Shown here: in pieces, positions 5,447 through 14,331 of the stretch
Layout of the letters: the number at the start of each line of letters is the position of its first letter
Numbering within the stretch: position 1 is the stretch's first letter
Source: a virus
Length of the DNA stretch: 24,166 nt
IMG/VR virus record: IMGVR_UViG_3300043570_000913
Coordinates: 1-24,166 of that record
Reading direction: 5' to 3' (one strand)
The notes under the pieces: model-generated
The model's database searches: none
Seen by the model: the letters and a program-made list of their open reading frames with translations, nothing else
Told to the model about the DNA's origin: nothing
Position numbers and translations under genes: made by a program

Positions 5447-7988
5447 TATTCAGTATACCGCAGATATATCTAATTTAAACAATGGTTTATCTGAGATAAT
5501 TAAAAAGCAAGAACAAGCCTCCTCCTCTGCCAAAAAGCTTGGGGATGATTTGTCTGATGCTGCCAAAAAAGCCAAATCCGAAACAGATAAGCTTGATTCT
5601 GGAATAGCAAGGCTAACCGCAGCAATCACTTCTGCATTTGCGGCATCTAAGGTTATAGAGTTTACAAAAACCTTAATCGAAGCAGAGAGAAAGATAGAAC
5701 TACTTCAAAACAGATTAAATTTTCTTGCTGGGTCTGCCTCCTCGGGGGAACAGATGTTTACAAGGCTTGAGGCAATTAGCAGAAGGCTTGGATTGAGCTT
5801 AGAGGATACTGCTGAAGGATTGGCTTCTTTCGGTATCGCTGCACAGCAAGCTGGGTTCTCCGCTCAAAAATCAGAAAAAATATTCGTTCAAGTAGCATCG
5901 GGTTTACGAGCCGCTGGTGCTTCTTCATTACAGACCCAAAGAGCCTTCTACGCATTACAGCAGATGATGTCTAAGGGGGTGGTTGCTGCGGAAGAATTAA
6001 GAAGGCAGTTGGGTGAATCTTTGCCTGGCGCATCTGACTTAATGACTAAGGCTTACAATAGACTGCATCCTGCCGCTAATTTAACAAGCCTTGAGTTTAC
6101 CAAGCTTCTTGAAAGCGGTAAAATAATTTCTAAAGACATATTGCCTGAGTTTGCGATGGTTATTGAAGAGACATTTGCTCCTGCTCTATCAGGAAAGTCA
6201 AACTCTTTAGACGCTTCATTAAATAGGGTTAATAACGAGATTCTAAAGCTGAAGCTAAACATAGGTAATGCCGATTGGTTTAAGGCTGCCGCAAAAGTTA
6301 TATCAGACTCTTTATATGAATTAAATGCAGTACTCTCTTCTGAAAGCCTTAGCACGTTAGATAAGATATATGCATCTCTATTTGTGGGTGACCCCGAAAA
6401 AACAAAAAGAGCGGTTGGTGCTTTTGATATGATTAATACTGCTATTAATGAGCAGAATAAAAATACAGAACAAGCAATAATTACAAACAATGTCTTTGGC
6501 AAGCAATTAGACAAACAAACAGATAAGTATAAAAAAATGTCAGAAAATCAAAGAAGTCTGACAAAACAACAACTTGAATCTGAATTTGACAAAAACAAAA
6601 AACTAATTAAAGAGGCAGACAAAATGAATGTCTCTGAGCGAATTAGAAGGAATAAAGAAATAACTGATGCAAAATCAAGAAATGAATTTCTTTCTGCCCT
6701 TAGGATGGAATATTATAATCTTGACGAAGAAAGAGCAAACGCATCTTCCAAGGCTACAAAAATAGAAAACCAAGGGCTACGAGACTTTATTGCTTTGCAA
6801 AAAATAAGATTAGCAGAGGCAGTAAAAGGCAGCGAGGAAGAGTTGTCTATAAAGCAAACCCTTATAGTTGCTGAAGCACAATTGAGGGCTGAGGGAGAAA
6901 AATTAACCGCCAAAGAGAGAAAAGCTATAATGGAGCAGTCTTATAGAGAGGCTGAGGAATTAACTAAAGGATACAACGATAGAATATTCAAAGAATATCA
7001 AAATGCTATAAAATCAGGAGAAAAGTTTGCTAAAGACTTAAGGAAGACCTTTAGAGAGGGGCTGTATGCTACCATAACTGACCCAATGCAATTAGAGATT
7101 GAAAAGACGATAGATTACTATAATGACCTTATAGACGAAGCTGAAAAGATTGGGGGGGATACAGTTGCATTAGAAAAAGCAAAATATGCTGCAATAGATG
7201 CTATAAGGAAAAAATCTGCGGATAAAGAGAAGGCTGAAAGAAGAGATTTATTTCAAGAACAGGTGAGAGAAGTGCAGATAATTACAAATGCATTTTCTGA
7301 GTTTTTTAGCTCAAGACTTGAATTGGAATCTGAAACTGCTAAGTCTGCATTAGACAATCTTGAGCAAAGATTTAATAAAGGGCTTATATCAGAAAAGCAA
7401 TATGAAGAGCAAAAGCTTAAATTACAAAAAGAAGCTTTTGAAAGAGAGAAGAGCCTTCAGATAGCAAGGGCTATTATGTCGGGAGCTAATGCTATTTTAT
7501 CTATTATAGGCAATCCAACAACCGCTGCTCTTGCTCCAGTATTAATTCCATTGGCTTTAGGCACAACGGCTACCCAGCTTTCCATTATTGAATCACAAAC
7601 TCCAGGATTTAAGGAGGGCGTTATTGGACTAAATGGCCCAGGAACTGAAACTTCGGATAGTATATTGGCAAGATTGTCTAAAGGAGAGTCTGTAATGACT
7701 GCTGCTGAAACAAGGAAGCACAAGGATGTGCTTGAGGCAATTAGACATGATAGGCTTCCAAGCCTAATAGCAGAAAAGTATATTATACCTGCATATAAAG
7801 ATTCTATGGATAAGCCAAGAAAGGCTGCTTCTGATGCCACAAGCATGGAGGCTGCTTTTCAAACAGCAGAGCTTGTTCAAGCTATAAAGGGTAATAAGAA
7901 AATAAAAATAGCGAATGTTGACGAGTTTTCTCGTGCAATTAATTCAAAAAGCACATCTGAATATATGGCAAGAAGGAGGAAGTGGTAA
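5433..7988 (+). CDS. Tail tape measure protein
   Basis: This is the longest gene (851 aa) and mostly helical. Residues about 80-275 match the N-terminal tape measure domain, with the signature GVVAAEELRRQLGESLPGA at 182-200. The middle is Lys/Glu-rich coiled coil. Near the C-terminus is a hydrophobic stretch (about 672-715, with AIMSGANAILSIIG and ALAPVLIPLALG), then GPGTETSDSILARLSKGES, typical of tape measure tails. It sets tail length; at about 0.15 nm per residue the tail would be roughly 130 nm. Codon choice (AGA, ATA, AAT) is more A+T-rich than in terminase or capsid genes. Confidence 0.92.
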   Translation: MAQVNIQYTADISNLNNGLSEIIKKQEQASSSAKKLGDDLSDAAKKAKSETDKLDSGIARLTAAITSAFAASKVIEFTKTLIEAERKIELLQNRLNFLAGSASSGEQMFTRLEAISRRLGLSLEDTAEGLASFGIAAQQAGFSAQKSEKIFVQVASGLRAAGASSLQTQRAFYALQQMMSKGVVAAEELRRQLGESLPGASDLMTKAYNRLHPAANLTSLEFTKLLESGKIISKDILPEFAMVIEETFAPALSGKSNSLDASLNRVNNEILKLKLNIGNADWFKAAAKVISDSLYELNAVLSSESLSTLDKIYASLFVGDPEKTKRAVGAFDMINTAINEQNKNTEQAIITNNVFGKQLDKQTDKYKKMSENQRSLTKQQLESEFDKNKKLIKEADKMNVSERIRRNKEITDAKSRNEFLSALRMEYYNLDEERANASSKATKIENQGLRDFIALQKIRLAEAVKGSEEELSIKQTLIVAEAQLRAEGEKLTAKERKAIMEQSYREAEELTKGYNDRIFKEYQNAIKSGEKFAKDLRKTFREGLYATITDPMQLEIEKTIDYYNDLIDEAEKIGGDTVALEKAKYAAIDAIRKKSADKEKAERRDLFQEQVREVQIITNAFSEFFSSRLELESETAKSALDNLEQRFNKGLISEKQYEEQKLKLQKEAFEREKSLQIARAIMSGANAILSIIGNPTTAALAPVLIPLALGTTATQLSIIESQTPGFKEGVIGLNGPGTETSDSILARLSKGESVMTAAETRKHKDVLEAIRHDRLPSLIAEKYIIPAYKDSMDKPRKAASDATSMEAAFQTAELVQAIKGNKKIKIANVDEFSRAINSKSTSEYMARRRKW

Positions 7989-9664
7989 TGGGATACATAG
8001 TATCTATTAACAGCATACAGATAAATGACGAGCCTATGGGACTCGTTGATGCTTCCGTAGAGATGTCGAGAGACCAAGATATGAAAATGGTTTTCAGTAA
8101 GTTCATATCTGATTTAGTTTTTTGGGGAGATGGCTATTCTGTTCTAAAGTCACAAATAGCATTATTAAGCAATATTTGCGATGCAGTTCCAATAAGCATA
8201 GTGGAAGATTGCGCAAATGGCTTTGAGTTTAATGGCGTTATATTTCCTTCTGATATAGAAGAGAATCTTACTAAATGCACAATAAAGGCTACCATAGAAG
8301 ATGATGATCTTGAGTCTCGAATAGTTAGGTTAAAAGACTTGTCCGTTACGATAAATGGCGGAAAGACTTTAAATGGATTGGCTCTTGCAAATCTAACGAC
8401 AACAACTCTTGCTGGAAGGCAGTATTGGTATTTAAAAGACGTGCTTCAGTATATAGTAAGCTACATTACAGACTCATCTGTATCTATTGACTCTTCTTTA
8501 ATAAACACAAATGTTTTTAGGCAACAGGTCTTAATTATTGCTATATCGGGAGCAATCCCAACTGCTGGGCAGACATTGGTTATTTCTTATGTGGACATTT
8601 ATGGTAAGCTGCAAACAATTAATTTTACATACACCGCAACTCTTACATTAGAGCAAGAGCTTCGAATAGCTTTAAATCAAAACGTAGTATCATTAAGCAA
8701 TCTTGGTGGTATAGACTTTACTTTCCCTATCTCAACAGAGTTTAATTTACCTACTGGATTAAGGTTAGAATTTTGGAATACATCTAATTTTTCTATAAAC
8801 TCTTCGGGAATGCCGGGGGTTGTGTTCACCATAACTCAGCAGCAGTCTTATTCTTATGGATTGGCTAACGTGCTGATTTCGCCCGATATAATTTATAGAG
8901 CAGTATCTCCAGCTACTCCAGCCACAAATACAACCGGACTTTCTTTCTTGGATGTATTTACTCCTATAAATTCAATGGCAAATGTGGCTATGAAATTTTA
9001 TAGGTCAGGAAGCTCAAGTTTTCTTAAAATAGAGCCTGAGGAAGACTTTTTTAATTCTTCTTCTCTTTCTATATCTGTAAGAGAAGTAAAGGATTTAATT
9101 AAAAGACCATACGACCAATGGGGTATATCTGAATTAGAGGTGTCTTCTTCTGCGAGTGATATATGGAATATATTCAATAGCAATGGATATGTTGGTGAGA
9201 TATGCGGAAACTCAGACTATACTGCAAATTTTGGAAGATTTAACCAAGCTGGCTCAGGTTCTTCAGAAGATTATGTTTATGTAACAAATTTTTTCTCTTC
9301 CACTCCTTTTGACGGAACATATACAATTTCTTGGAGAGCAGGAGGGTCTGTTTCAAGTGCGCTTATAGGTGGCGTTATTCAAATGTCTCACTATTTAGTA
9401 GCAAGACAATGGGCGTTTAGGGCAAATACTCTTACTTACAGAGGTAATGAAATGAAAAATCCAAATGCTCTTTTGTTAAATAATGAACTAAGCTTTAGTC
9501 ATCCGTTAACGATATCTGAATACAATACGCTTTCTTCTAATCTTGAAGGGTACTTAAAGGTTAATGCTTTTAGCAACGTATCTTTGGACATTGATGCATA
9601 CGTCCTAAATGTTCAATATAAAATAAAGAACGGCATGACAACCTTTCAACTTATATCAGAATGA
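7988..9664 (+). CDS. Probable distal tail / baseplate protein (558 aa)
   Basis: I choose the ATG at 7988, which shares one base with the tape measure stop (TAATG); GTG at 7982 is possible but less likely. The protein is rich in beta-strand and in Ser, Thr and Asn. The N-terminus (MGYIVSINSIQINDEPMGL) looks like a tail-hub or distal-tail strand pattern. The middle has repeated NTSNF/SSS-type loops. Its place directly after the tape measure is where distal tail and hub proteins are coded. No catalytic motif is seen. Codon use is A+T-rich like the tape measure, so the two probably moved together. Confidence 0.6.
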   Translation: MGYIVSINSIQINDEPMGLVDASVEMSRDQDMKMVFSKFISDLVFWGDGYSVLKSQIALLSNICDAVPISIVEDCANGFEFNGVIFPSDIEENLTKCTIKATIEDDDLESRIVRLKDLSVTINGGKTLNGLALANLTTTTLAGRQYWYLKDVLQYIVSYITDSSVSIDSSLINTNVFRQQVLIIAISGAIPTAGQTLVISYVDIYGKLQTINFTYTATLTLEQELRIALNQNVVSLSNLGGIDFTFPISTEFNLPTGLRLEFWNTSNFSINSSGMPGVVFTITQQQSYSYGLANVLISPDIIYRAVSPATPATNTTGLSFLDVFTPINSMANVAMKFYRSGSSSFLKIEPEEDFFNSSSLSISVREVKDLIKRPYDQWGISELEVSSSASDIWNIFNSNGYVGEICGNSDYTANFGRFNQAGSGSSEDYVYVTNFFSSTPFDGTYTISWRAGGSVSSALIGGVIQMSHYLVARQWAFRANTLTYRGNEMKNPNALLLNNELSFSHPLTISEYNTLSSNLEGYLKVNAFSNVSLDIDAYVLNVQYKIKNGMTTFQLISE

Positions 9665-11079
9665 GTACATACACCATAGTCCCTAACCAGCCTCTCGGAT
9701 GGAGCGCTACAATTCCTACTGACGAATGCGGATGTGATAAGCACGAATACTGCGCTCCACTTTTGTTCGAGTTTAGCAACGCTGTATATGATGCCTACAC
9801 GGCTCGTGCGGTTGCTGATGGGGCATTGCCAAGCGATATCCCCGAGGCTTGTATGGAAGAGATAATGGATGCCTTCTACGAGCTTTCAAGGTCTGTAAGG
9901 TATGTGTCTGAAAACATATCTTTTCTTTATGAAAAAGACGGAGAGGAGCAGGCTTGCGATAACTTAGGAGTAATACTTGAGGATGAGAGGGCAGTTGTAC
10001 TAACTGACGAAACAACTCTTTTAGAGCCTGAGGATAGAGGCTATGTCGCTGGAGCAATAGGATTCAATACACAAGGCGGAGGTCCCGAACCGATCCCTCA
10101 GAGTATGGACTTTACGGCTTACGACTTTCTTGCTCAAGATTGCGTAAACACCTTCGGCTTTACCATTACCCCTGACGATGACTTAGAGTTCCCATGGACT
10201 ATATCAATAACCAATGAATATGGGGATGTTTACGAAATATCAAGCGGAGATGACCCTGCTGCTGCTTTCTCGGTTACTTTTGATATGATTATAGGTCCAA
10301 ATGGATTTACAATTGACGTGCCAGCAGATGGAGAAGCTATATTTGATGGAATAATAAGTCTTCGTGCTATGTTTGTGCCATGTACTTTTGAGCCATTGGG
10401 ACTTGTAACTTCCGAAAGCTCCGAGGTCATTGGAGAGCTTTTTGAATCAGAAGTAAGCCTTGAGACTTTTAACGGCATTGATTATGGAATATTCAATGGC
10501 AAAATAGGTGTATATGAAATTACTCCTGAGTTAAAATGTGCTTACATTAAGTTTGGTTCAGCGTGTTGTTGCACAGAGGTTTTTTACAGCAAGTGCATAA
10601 AGCCGATTACAGACCCTTGCCATACTGTTAAGATAGAATATTGGCAGACACCTACTACAACAGATGGTGCTTTAGGATTTGGTTTCTACTACCCTGCTGC
10701 TACTGTTGGAAATGAGTTCAAGCAATTCATGCGTGTATGGGGCGAGGTTCGCAATCCGCAGTATGATGGCGAAATGGAGATGTATCAAGATAGCTTTGGT
10801 AGAAAGAAAGTAGTGTATGCTGAGAGCAGAGAGTTCCGTAGCTTCATTATAAACTACTCTCCCGAGTACATCCATAATGCTTTGCGCCTTGCTTGCAGAC
10901 ATGATAATTTTGCCCTTACAGACACTAACTATGGCTTGAATGCTGTAAACTTCTTTACTCGCTCGGAGGCTTACTCTCCTTCATGGATAAGGATTAGCAA
11001 GCTTGCTCCAGTTACTTTAGAGGTAGAAAAGCAAGACCAAAACTTAGTTGGTGGTGGCGCAAAAACATTCTGTTCTTAA
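9661..11079 (+). CDS. Probable baseplate/tail structural protein (472 aa) with Cys-rich N-terminus
   Basis: It starts by ATGA overlap with the previous gene. The N-terminus has DECGCDKHEYC (21-31), followed at 43-72 by the YDAYTARAVADG...C segment that recurs in two other proteins of this window (CDS 21789 and 23121). The centre looks like beta-sandwich repeats (TITPDDDLEFPWTISI, VTFDMIIGPNGFTIDVP). The C-terminal third contains CCC (about 302-304) and aromatic-rich strands. It is likely a virion protein, perhaps at the tail tip. No enzyme motif is evident. Confidence 0.5.
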   Translation: MSTYTIVPNQPLGWSATIPTDECGCDKHEYCAPLLFEFSNAVYDAYTARAVADGALPSDIPEACMEEIMDAFYELSRSVRYVSENISFLYEKDGEEQACDNLGVILEDERAVVLTDETTLLEPEDRGYVAGAIGFNTQGGGPEPIPQSMDFTAYDFLAQDCVNTFGFTITPDDDLEFPWTISITNEYGDVYEISSGDDPAAAFSVTFDMIIGPNGFTIDVPADGEAIFDGIISLRAMFVPCTFEPLGLVTSESSEVIGELFESEVSLETFNGIDYGIFNGKIGVYEITPELKCAYIKFGSACCCTEVFYSKCIKPITDPCHTVKIEYWQTPTTTDGALGFGFYYPAATVGNEFKQFMRVWGEVRNPQYDGEMEMYQDSFGRKKVVYAESREFRSFIINYSPEYIHNALRLACRHDNFALTDTNYGLNAVNFFTRSEAYSPSWIRISKLAPVTLEVEKQDQNLVGGGAKTFCS

Positions 11080-11082
11080 TTG

Positions 11083-11160
11083 TATCTTTGTGCTGTCGTG
11101 CGTTGTGGCCTTGACTTGCCATAGAAATGTCAAATAAAAAATTTCCAAAATCTTTTCACA
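11083..11160 (+). promoter_or_regulatory. Promoter box and leader of the tail tube gene
   Basis: TATCTTTG at 11083-11090 matches TAnnTTTG; no TTTG is found at the -33 distance. The implied leader to the ATG at 11161 is about 67 nt, unlike the leaderless promoters elsewhere. It includes TTGAC (11111-11115) / GTCAA (11129-11133), a small inverted repeat, and ends in an AT-rich stretch before CACAATG. Confidence 0.45.
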
Positions 11161-11706
11161 ATGGCATATTTTGAATATGGCTGTGGCGTACTTCCGAACC
11201 ATGAATTGGTTGCGTGTGGTGTGTATGACAGAGGAGGCATTTCGGCAGTTGGCATCTTGGAATCTGACCATACCATTACTGACTTTTCGAATGCTTCACA
11301 ATATACCGCTAACATTGCAGCAGGTAACTTAAAAGTTATCAAAAACATTCGTGGTACAGTACCCGATGCCTCTCCGGTAGAGGGCGATAATCCAGTAGGA
11401 TGTGGCCCCGATACAATCTTGAATGGTTTTAACTGGACTGCTACATGGCAGGACGCTAACACCACAAGCAATACGATTGACTTTTACTCTGCATTGAACA
11501 CTCGTACTACTGAGTTAGTATTGTTCTTATGTGGCAGTAACGAAGTTCTTGTAGTAGACAACAAAGTGAATTATGTTTGCAACCCAGTAATGGTCCCTGC
11601 TAACAATAAGGAACTTCAGATGTTCAATTGTACTGCTCGTGCTTCAATCGGTCCAAGCGAATTGCCTCAGAAGTACACAGCACCTGCTGGAATCTTCGAG
11701 CTTTAG
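11161..11706 (+). CDS. Putative major tail tube protein (181 aa)
   Basis: The 181-residue protein is beta-rich, with strands such as AVGILESDHTITDF, FNWTATWQDANTTS, TELVLFLCGSNEVLVVDNK and KELQMFNCTARASIG. This pattern and size fit siphophage tail tube proteins, which stack as hexamers around the tape measure. It has its own promoter, an untranslated leader and a strong terminator. It also prefers C-ending codons for Asn, Phe and Tyr and CGT for Arg, as expected of an abundant product. Its place after the baseplate genes is unusual. It could instead be another abundant virion protein. Confidence 0.5.
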   Translation: MAYFEYGCGVLPNHELVACGVYDRGGISAVGILESDHTITDFSNASQYTANIAAGNLKVIKNIRGTVPDASPVEGDNPVGCGPDTILNGFNWTATWQDANTTSNTIDFYSALNTRTTELVLFLCGSNEVLVVDNKVNYVCNPVMVPANNKELQMFNCTARASIGPSELPQKYTAPAGIFEL

Positions 11707-11729
11707 TAACTGCATTGCTGATCGCAGCG

Positions 11730-11766
11730 AACCCCAGTCTTTAAGTAGGCTGGGGTTTATTTTTGT
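11730..11766 (+). terminator. Intrinsic terminator after the tail tube gene
   Basis: AACCCCAG (11730-11737) pairs perfectly with CTGGGGTT (11750-11757) around a 12-base loop, followed by TATTTTTG. This isolates the tail tube transcript from the glycan cassette. Confidence 0.8.
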
Positions 11767-11826
11767 CCCATGTTTACAATATGAAAGGGACGAGTCAGCT
11801 TATACCCTTATTTTGCAGACAGAATT

Positions 11827-11844
11827 ATAAGGTTATGACCTTAT
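11827..11844. repeat. Inverted repeat upstream of the cassette promoter
   Basis: ATAAGGT (11827-11833) and ACCTTAT (11838-11844) are perfect 7-bp complements around TATG. The site lies 12 bp upstream of the -33 element at 11857. It is a good candidate operator or activator site. Confidence 0.45.
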
Positions 11845-11856
11845 GCAAATAATGAT

Positions 11857-11888
11857 TTTGTTGATTGACAATTAATTACTTAAATTTG
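11857..11888 (+). promoter_or_regulatory. Strong promoter for the glycan cassette
   Basis: TTTG (11857-11860) and TAAATTTG (11881-11888) are separated by 20 nt, the same geometry as the terminase promoter. The ATG follows 3 nt after the -7 box, so the transcript is probably leaderless. This also places the true gene start at 11892. Confidence 0.75.
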
Positions 11889-11891
11889 GGC

Positions 11892-12815
11892 ATGACTACT
11901 GGAATTATTATGATGGCTTTTGGAAAGCCCTCATATTACCAAATGGCTTACAACCTTGCGTTGTCCATTAGGTTCTTCGACAAGGACATCCCTATTCAGT
12001 TAGTACACGATGACCAATGGGGCATTGTAGATGACGAGAAGTGGGTTTTCACTCATTTAACAAAGGTTGATAAAGAAGACTTGTTCGCTGATGGCAAGTT
12101 CTCTCCCGGTAAGGCAAAGACCCGAATAGACAAGTATCTGATGTTTGATAACAACATCTATCTTGATGTGGACGGCATTTGCTTGAAGCCTATCGCTCCT
12201 TTGATTGAGCAGCTATCTAAGCTTGATGGCTACTTCTACTCACAGACTGCTGCGTGGATGACCCCTGATGGTAAGACTCCAAAGGCTAATTTGAAGCGTG
12301 ATGGCAACAACTTCCCCGAGATGCAATGGGCAACCTTGGAAACCATTTGGGAATTCCATAAGCTAAAGGATGATGCAGAGGTTGTTGCTATTAACAGCTC
12401 ATTCATGTACTTGAAGAGGGGAGCAAAGCTTACTAAGTTCTACGATCAGGTAAGGGACAACATTGATAATGGCATTCCGATAGATAGGCTTGCTATGCCT
12501 TGGGGCAACACATACCCTGATGAGCTTGCATATAATATTGCTTGCGCTCAGTTTAAGGTTGACCCATTTGCAGGAGTTAACCCAGTCATGTTTCAATACC
12601 TTAATCCACTTAGGGACATTCCTGGTATGCACGAAAAGTATTACTTTTTAGGATTGTATGGCGGTATTGGATTTACCCATGTATCTGCTTGGGAGTATTC
12701 AGACAGATTACTACGAGTGTATCACAAAGAGCTTGGGTTGCTTCACAAATACAAGTGGCACTACTTAGTAAAAGACAAACACGCAGGTAAATCTAAACTA
12801 TTAGTTAAGCGATGA
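11892..12815 (+). CDS. Glycosyltransferase with DxD motif (GT-A type)
   Basis: The start is ATG 11892, not the in-frame TTG 11865, because the -7 promoter box occupies 11881-11888. The protein (307 aa) begins MTTGIIMMAFGKPSYYQMAY, a nucleotide-sugar-binding first strand, and has the metal-binding DxD motif in YLDVDG (D92-V-D94). This is the GT-A fold pattern, nearest to GT8-like enzymes by eye. It should transfer a sugar from a UDP- or similar donor; donor and acceptor are unknown. It heads a cassette of three glycosyltransferases and a methyltransferase and overlaps the next gene by ATGA. The C-terminus is basic. Confidence 0.75.
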   Translation: MTTGIIMMAFGKPSYYQMAYNLALSIRFFDKDIPIQLVHDDQWGIVDDEKWVFTHLTKVDKEDLFADGKFSPGKAKTRIDKYLMFDNNIYLDVDGICLKPIAPLIEQLSKLDGYFYSQTAAWMTPDGKTPKANLKRDGNNFPEMQWATLETIWEFHKLKDDAEVVAINSSFMYLKRGAKLTKFYDQVRDNIDNGIPIDRLAMPWGNTYPDELAYNIACAQFKVDPFAGVNPVMFQYLNPLRDIPGMHEKYYFLGLYGGIGFTHVSAWEYSDRLLRVYHKELGLLHKYKWHYLVKDKHAGKSKLLVKR

Positions 12816-13450
12816 AAGTAAGTATTATAACTACCTGCAAGGGCAGGCTAAGCCATCTGAAAGAAACTCTACCAACTTGGCTTGAGCAGCAAGGAAAGAC
12901 TACCTACGAGATAATTGTAGTAGACTACGCTGACCCCGATGGCAGCTACGACTATGTTGCCTCTTTGGGCAATTCTAAAGTTAAGGCTATAAAGGCTACG
13001 GATTGTGGCGATTACTTTAACTTGAGCAGAGCAAGGAATATTGGCGCATTAGAGGCTCGTGGAGACGTCCTTTTCTTCTTGGATGCAGATGCGTACCTTG
13101 AGCCAAAGTTCTTGCATTACCACGTCTCTAAAGTGCTTGTAGATGGAAGCTACGTTACTGGCTGGGGCTATGGAGATGGAACTGGCTGCTGCTTGGTTTG
13201 GAAGAGAGACTTCTTGGCTGTAAGAGGCTACAATGAAGTAGTGGATGGCTGGGGATTTGATGATATTGATTTCTACTACCGATTAGACCAAAAGTTTAGC
13301 ATTGACCATAAAAAGTTTTCTTTTGGCTTGACTACAATTAAACATAGCGATGATGAGCGTGTTTCTTTTTATAGAAACGGCAATCTCTCTCGAACTAATT
13401 TATTGAACGAGCAGAAGACTAAAAGAAGGTTTGTTAGCTGTATTCAATGA
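12812..13450 (+). CDS. Glycosyltransferase family 2
   Basis: The 212-residue protein opens with the GT2 strand MKVSIITTCKGRLSHLKETL and has EIIVVDYADPDG (33-44), NLSRARNIGALEARGDVLFF (70-89) and the metal-binding motif DAD (D91-A-D93). Further on GWGFDDIDFYYRL (146-158) matches the W-G-x-[ED]-D-x-D acceptor motif found in galactosyltransferase-type GT2/GT7 enzymes. It overlaps both neighbours by ATGA. It probably adds the second sugar of a short glycan built by this cassette; linkage is not predictable. The size is that of a compact catalytic domain with no membrane helix, so it is cytoplasmic. Confidence 0.85.
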   Translation: MKVSIITTCKGRLSHLKETLPTWLEQQGKTTYEIIVVDYADPDGSYDYVASLGNSKVKAIKATDCGDYFNLSRARNIGALEARGDVLFFLDADAYLEPKFLHYHVSKVLVDGSYVTGWGYGDGTGCCLVWKRDFLAVRGYNEVVDGWGFDDIDFYYRLDQKFSIDHKKFSFGLTTIKHSDDERVSFYRNGNLSRTNLLNEQKTKRRFVSCIQ

Positions 13451-14331
13451 ATGAACATCCTATTATTTTGAGCAAGCCTACTAAAATAAGAGTTATAACG
13501 AATTGGTGTGATAGCTTTTCTATCCATGATAGGATTATCGACCAATTTGTAAGCACTAAGCAGCTAAAGGATAACATACACTTTGTTACCGATGACTCTT
13601 ACGAGTGGCTTATTGTCTTTAACGACAAGAAGGACTTTGATGTTAAAGTGCCTAAAGAAAATGTTATAGGCTTTATACAAGAGCCACCTAACCACGATTT
13701 CTTCGATAGGAATATCGGAAGCTATTGCGGAGTTGTTTATACCTGCACAGAGCCTTCTGCTTACGGCATAGAGGGAAATATTGTAGGCTTCCCTGCTGGT
13801 ATGTTCTATCATATGGATGGAGATGTAGAGGAGTTCTTAGAGCCGATAGAGAAGAGTAAAACCCTATCTATGATTACCTCGGGTATCCGTGGTGGATTCT
13901 ATGAGCATAGGCACAACCTGGCGAGAGCTTTGGCTTCTTCTAACTTCTGCGATGTGTATGGCAGAGGATTGGCTTATAGAGGCGTAAAGGGAGAGTTAAG
14001 GAATAAGGCTAATGGACTACTGCCTTATAAGTTCTCTGTCTGCATGGAGAATGGCATTTGGGATGACTACATTTCTGACAAGATTATAGATGCTGTGCTA
14101 TGCTCCACTATCCCTATTTATGTAGGAGCAAGGAACATAAAGAAGCACATTCCCTTCGCTATCCAACTACAATCCTTCGAATCCCCGAGACACGCACTAA
14201 ACGAAATAAACGAAATCATTCAATCGGTAAATTACGATGAATACATTTCGGACCTTAATAAGTGGAAGAGAAAGTACCTAAAGCATTACAATATTTATGA
14301 AAGAATCAAAAAAACAATCCAGCAAGCTTGA
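13447..14331 (+). CDS. Glycosyltransferase family 10 (fucosyltransferase-like)
   Basis: The 294-residue protein has the GT10 signature in its C-terminal half: YKFSVCMENG (194-203), DDYISDKIIDAVLCSTIPIY (206-225) then VGARNIKKHIPF. These match the family pattern Y-x-F-x-x-x-x-E-N-x(n)-D-Y-[VI]-[TS]-[ED]-K-x(n)-P-[VI]-x-x-G. The N-terminal half has GFIQEPP (75-81), also typical. Family members transfer fucose from GDP-fucose, but some phage and bacterial relatives use other donors. It starts at ATGA. The end overlaps the next gene by 35 nt through an A7 run. Confidence 0.85.
   Translation: MNEHPIILSKPTKIRVITNWCDSFSIHDRIIDQFVSTKQLKDNIHFVTDDSYEWLIVFNDKKDFDVKVPKENVIGFIQEPPNHDFFDRNIGSYCGVVYTCTEPSAYGIEGNIVGFPAGMFYHMDGDVEEFLEPIEKSKTLSMITSGIRGGFYEHRHNLARALASSNFCDVYGRGLAYRGVKGELRNKANGLLPYKFSVCMENGIWDDYISDKIIDAVLCSTIPIYVGARNIKKHIPFAIQLQSFESPRHALNEINEIIQSVNYDEYISDLNKWKRKYLKHYNIYERIKKTIQQA

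Noticed and set aside
6053-7846. Long open frames on the minus strand opposite the tape measure (6053-6514 and 7457-7846)
   Set aside because: They lie wholly opposite a gene with clear family motifs, have no promoter or partner genes and read as low-complexity Leu/Ser-rich shadows.
7982-7987. GTG at 7982 as start of the hub candidate
   Set aside because: ATG 7988 forms TAATG with the tape measure stop and is the better start; the gain from GTG is two residues.
11809-11815. TATTTTG as a second promoter for the glycan cassette
   Set aside because: It is one base short of TAnnTTTG and has no -33 partner, and a much better promoter lies 70 bp downstream.
11865-11891. TTG at 11865 as start of the first glycosyltransferase
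   Set aside because: The stretch includes the -7 promoter box at 11881-11888, and the protein's first beta strand begins naturally at ATG 11892.
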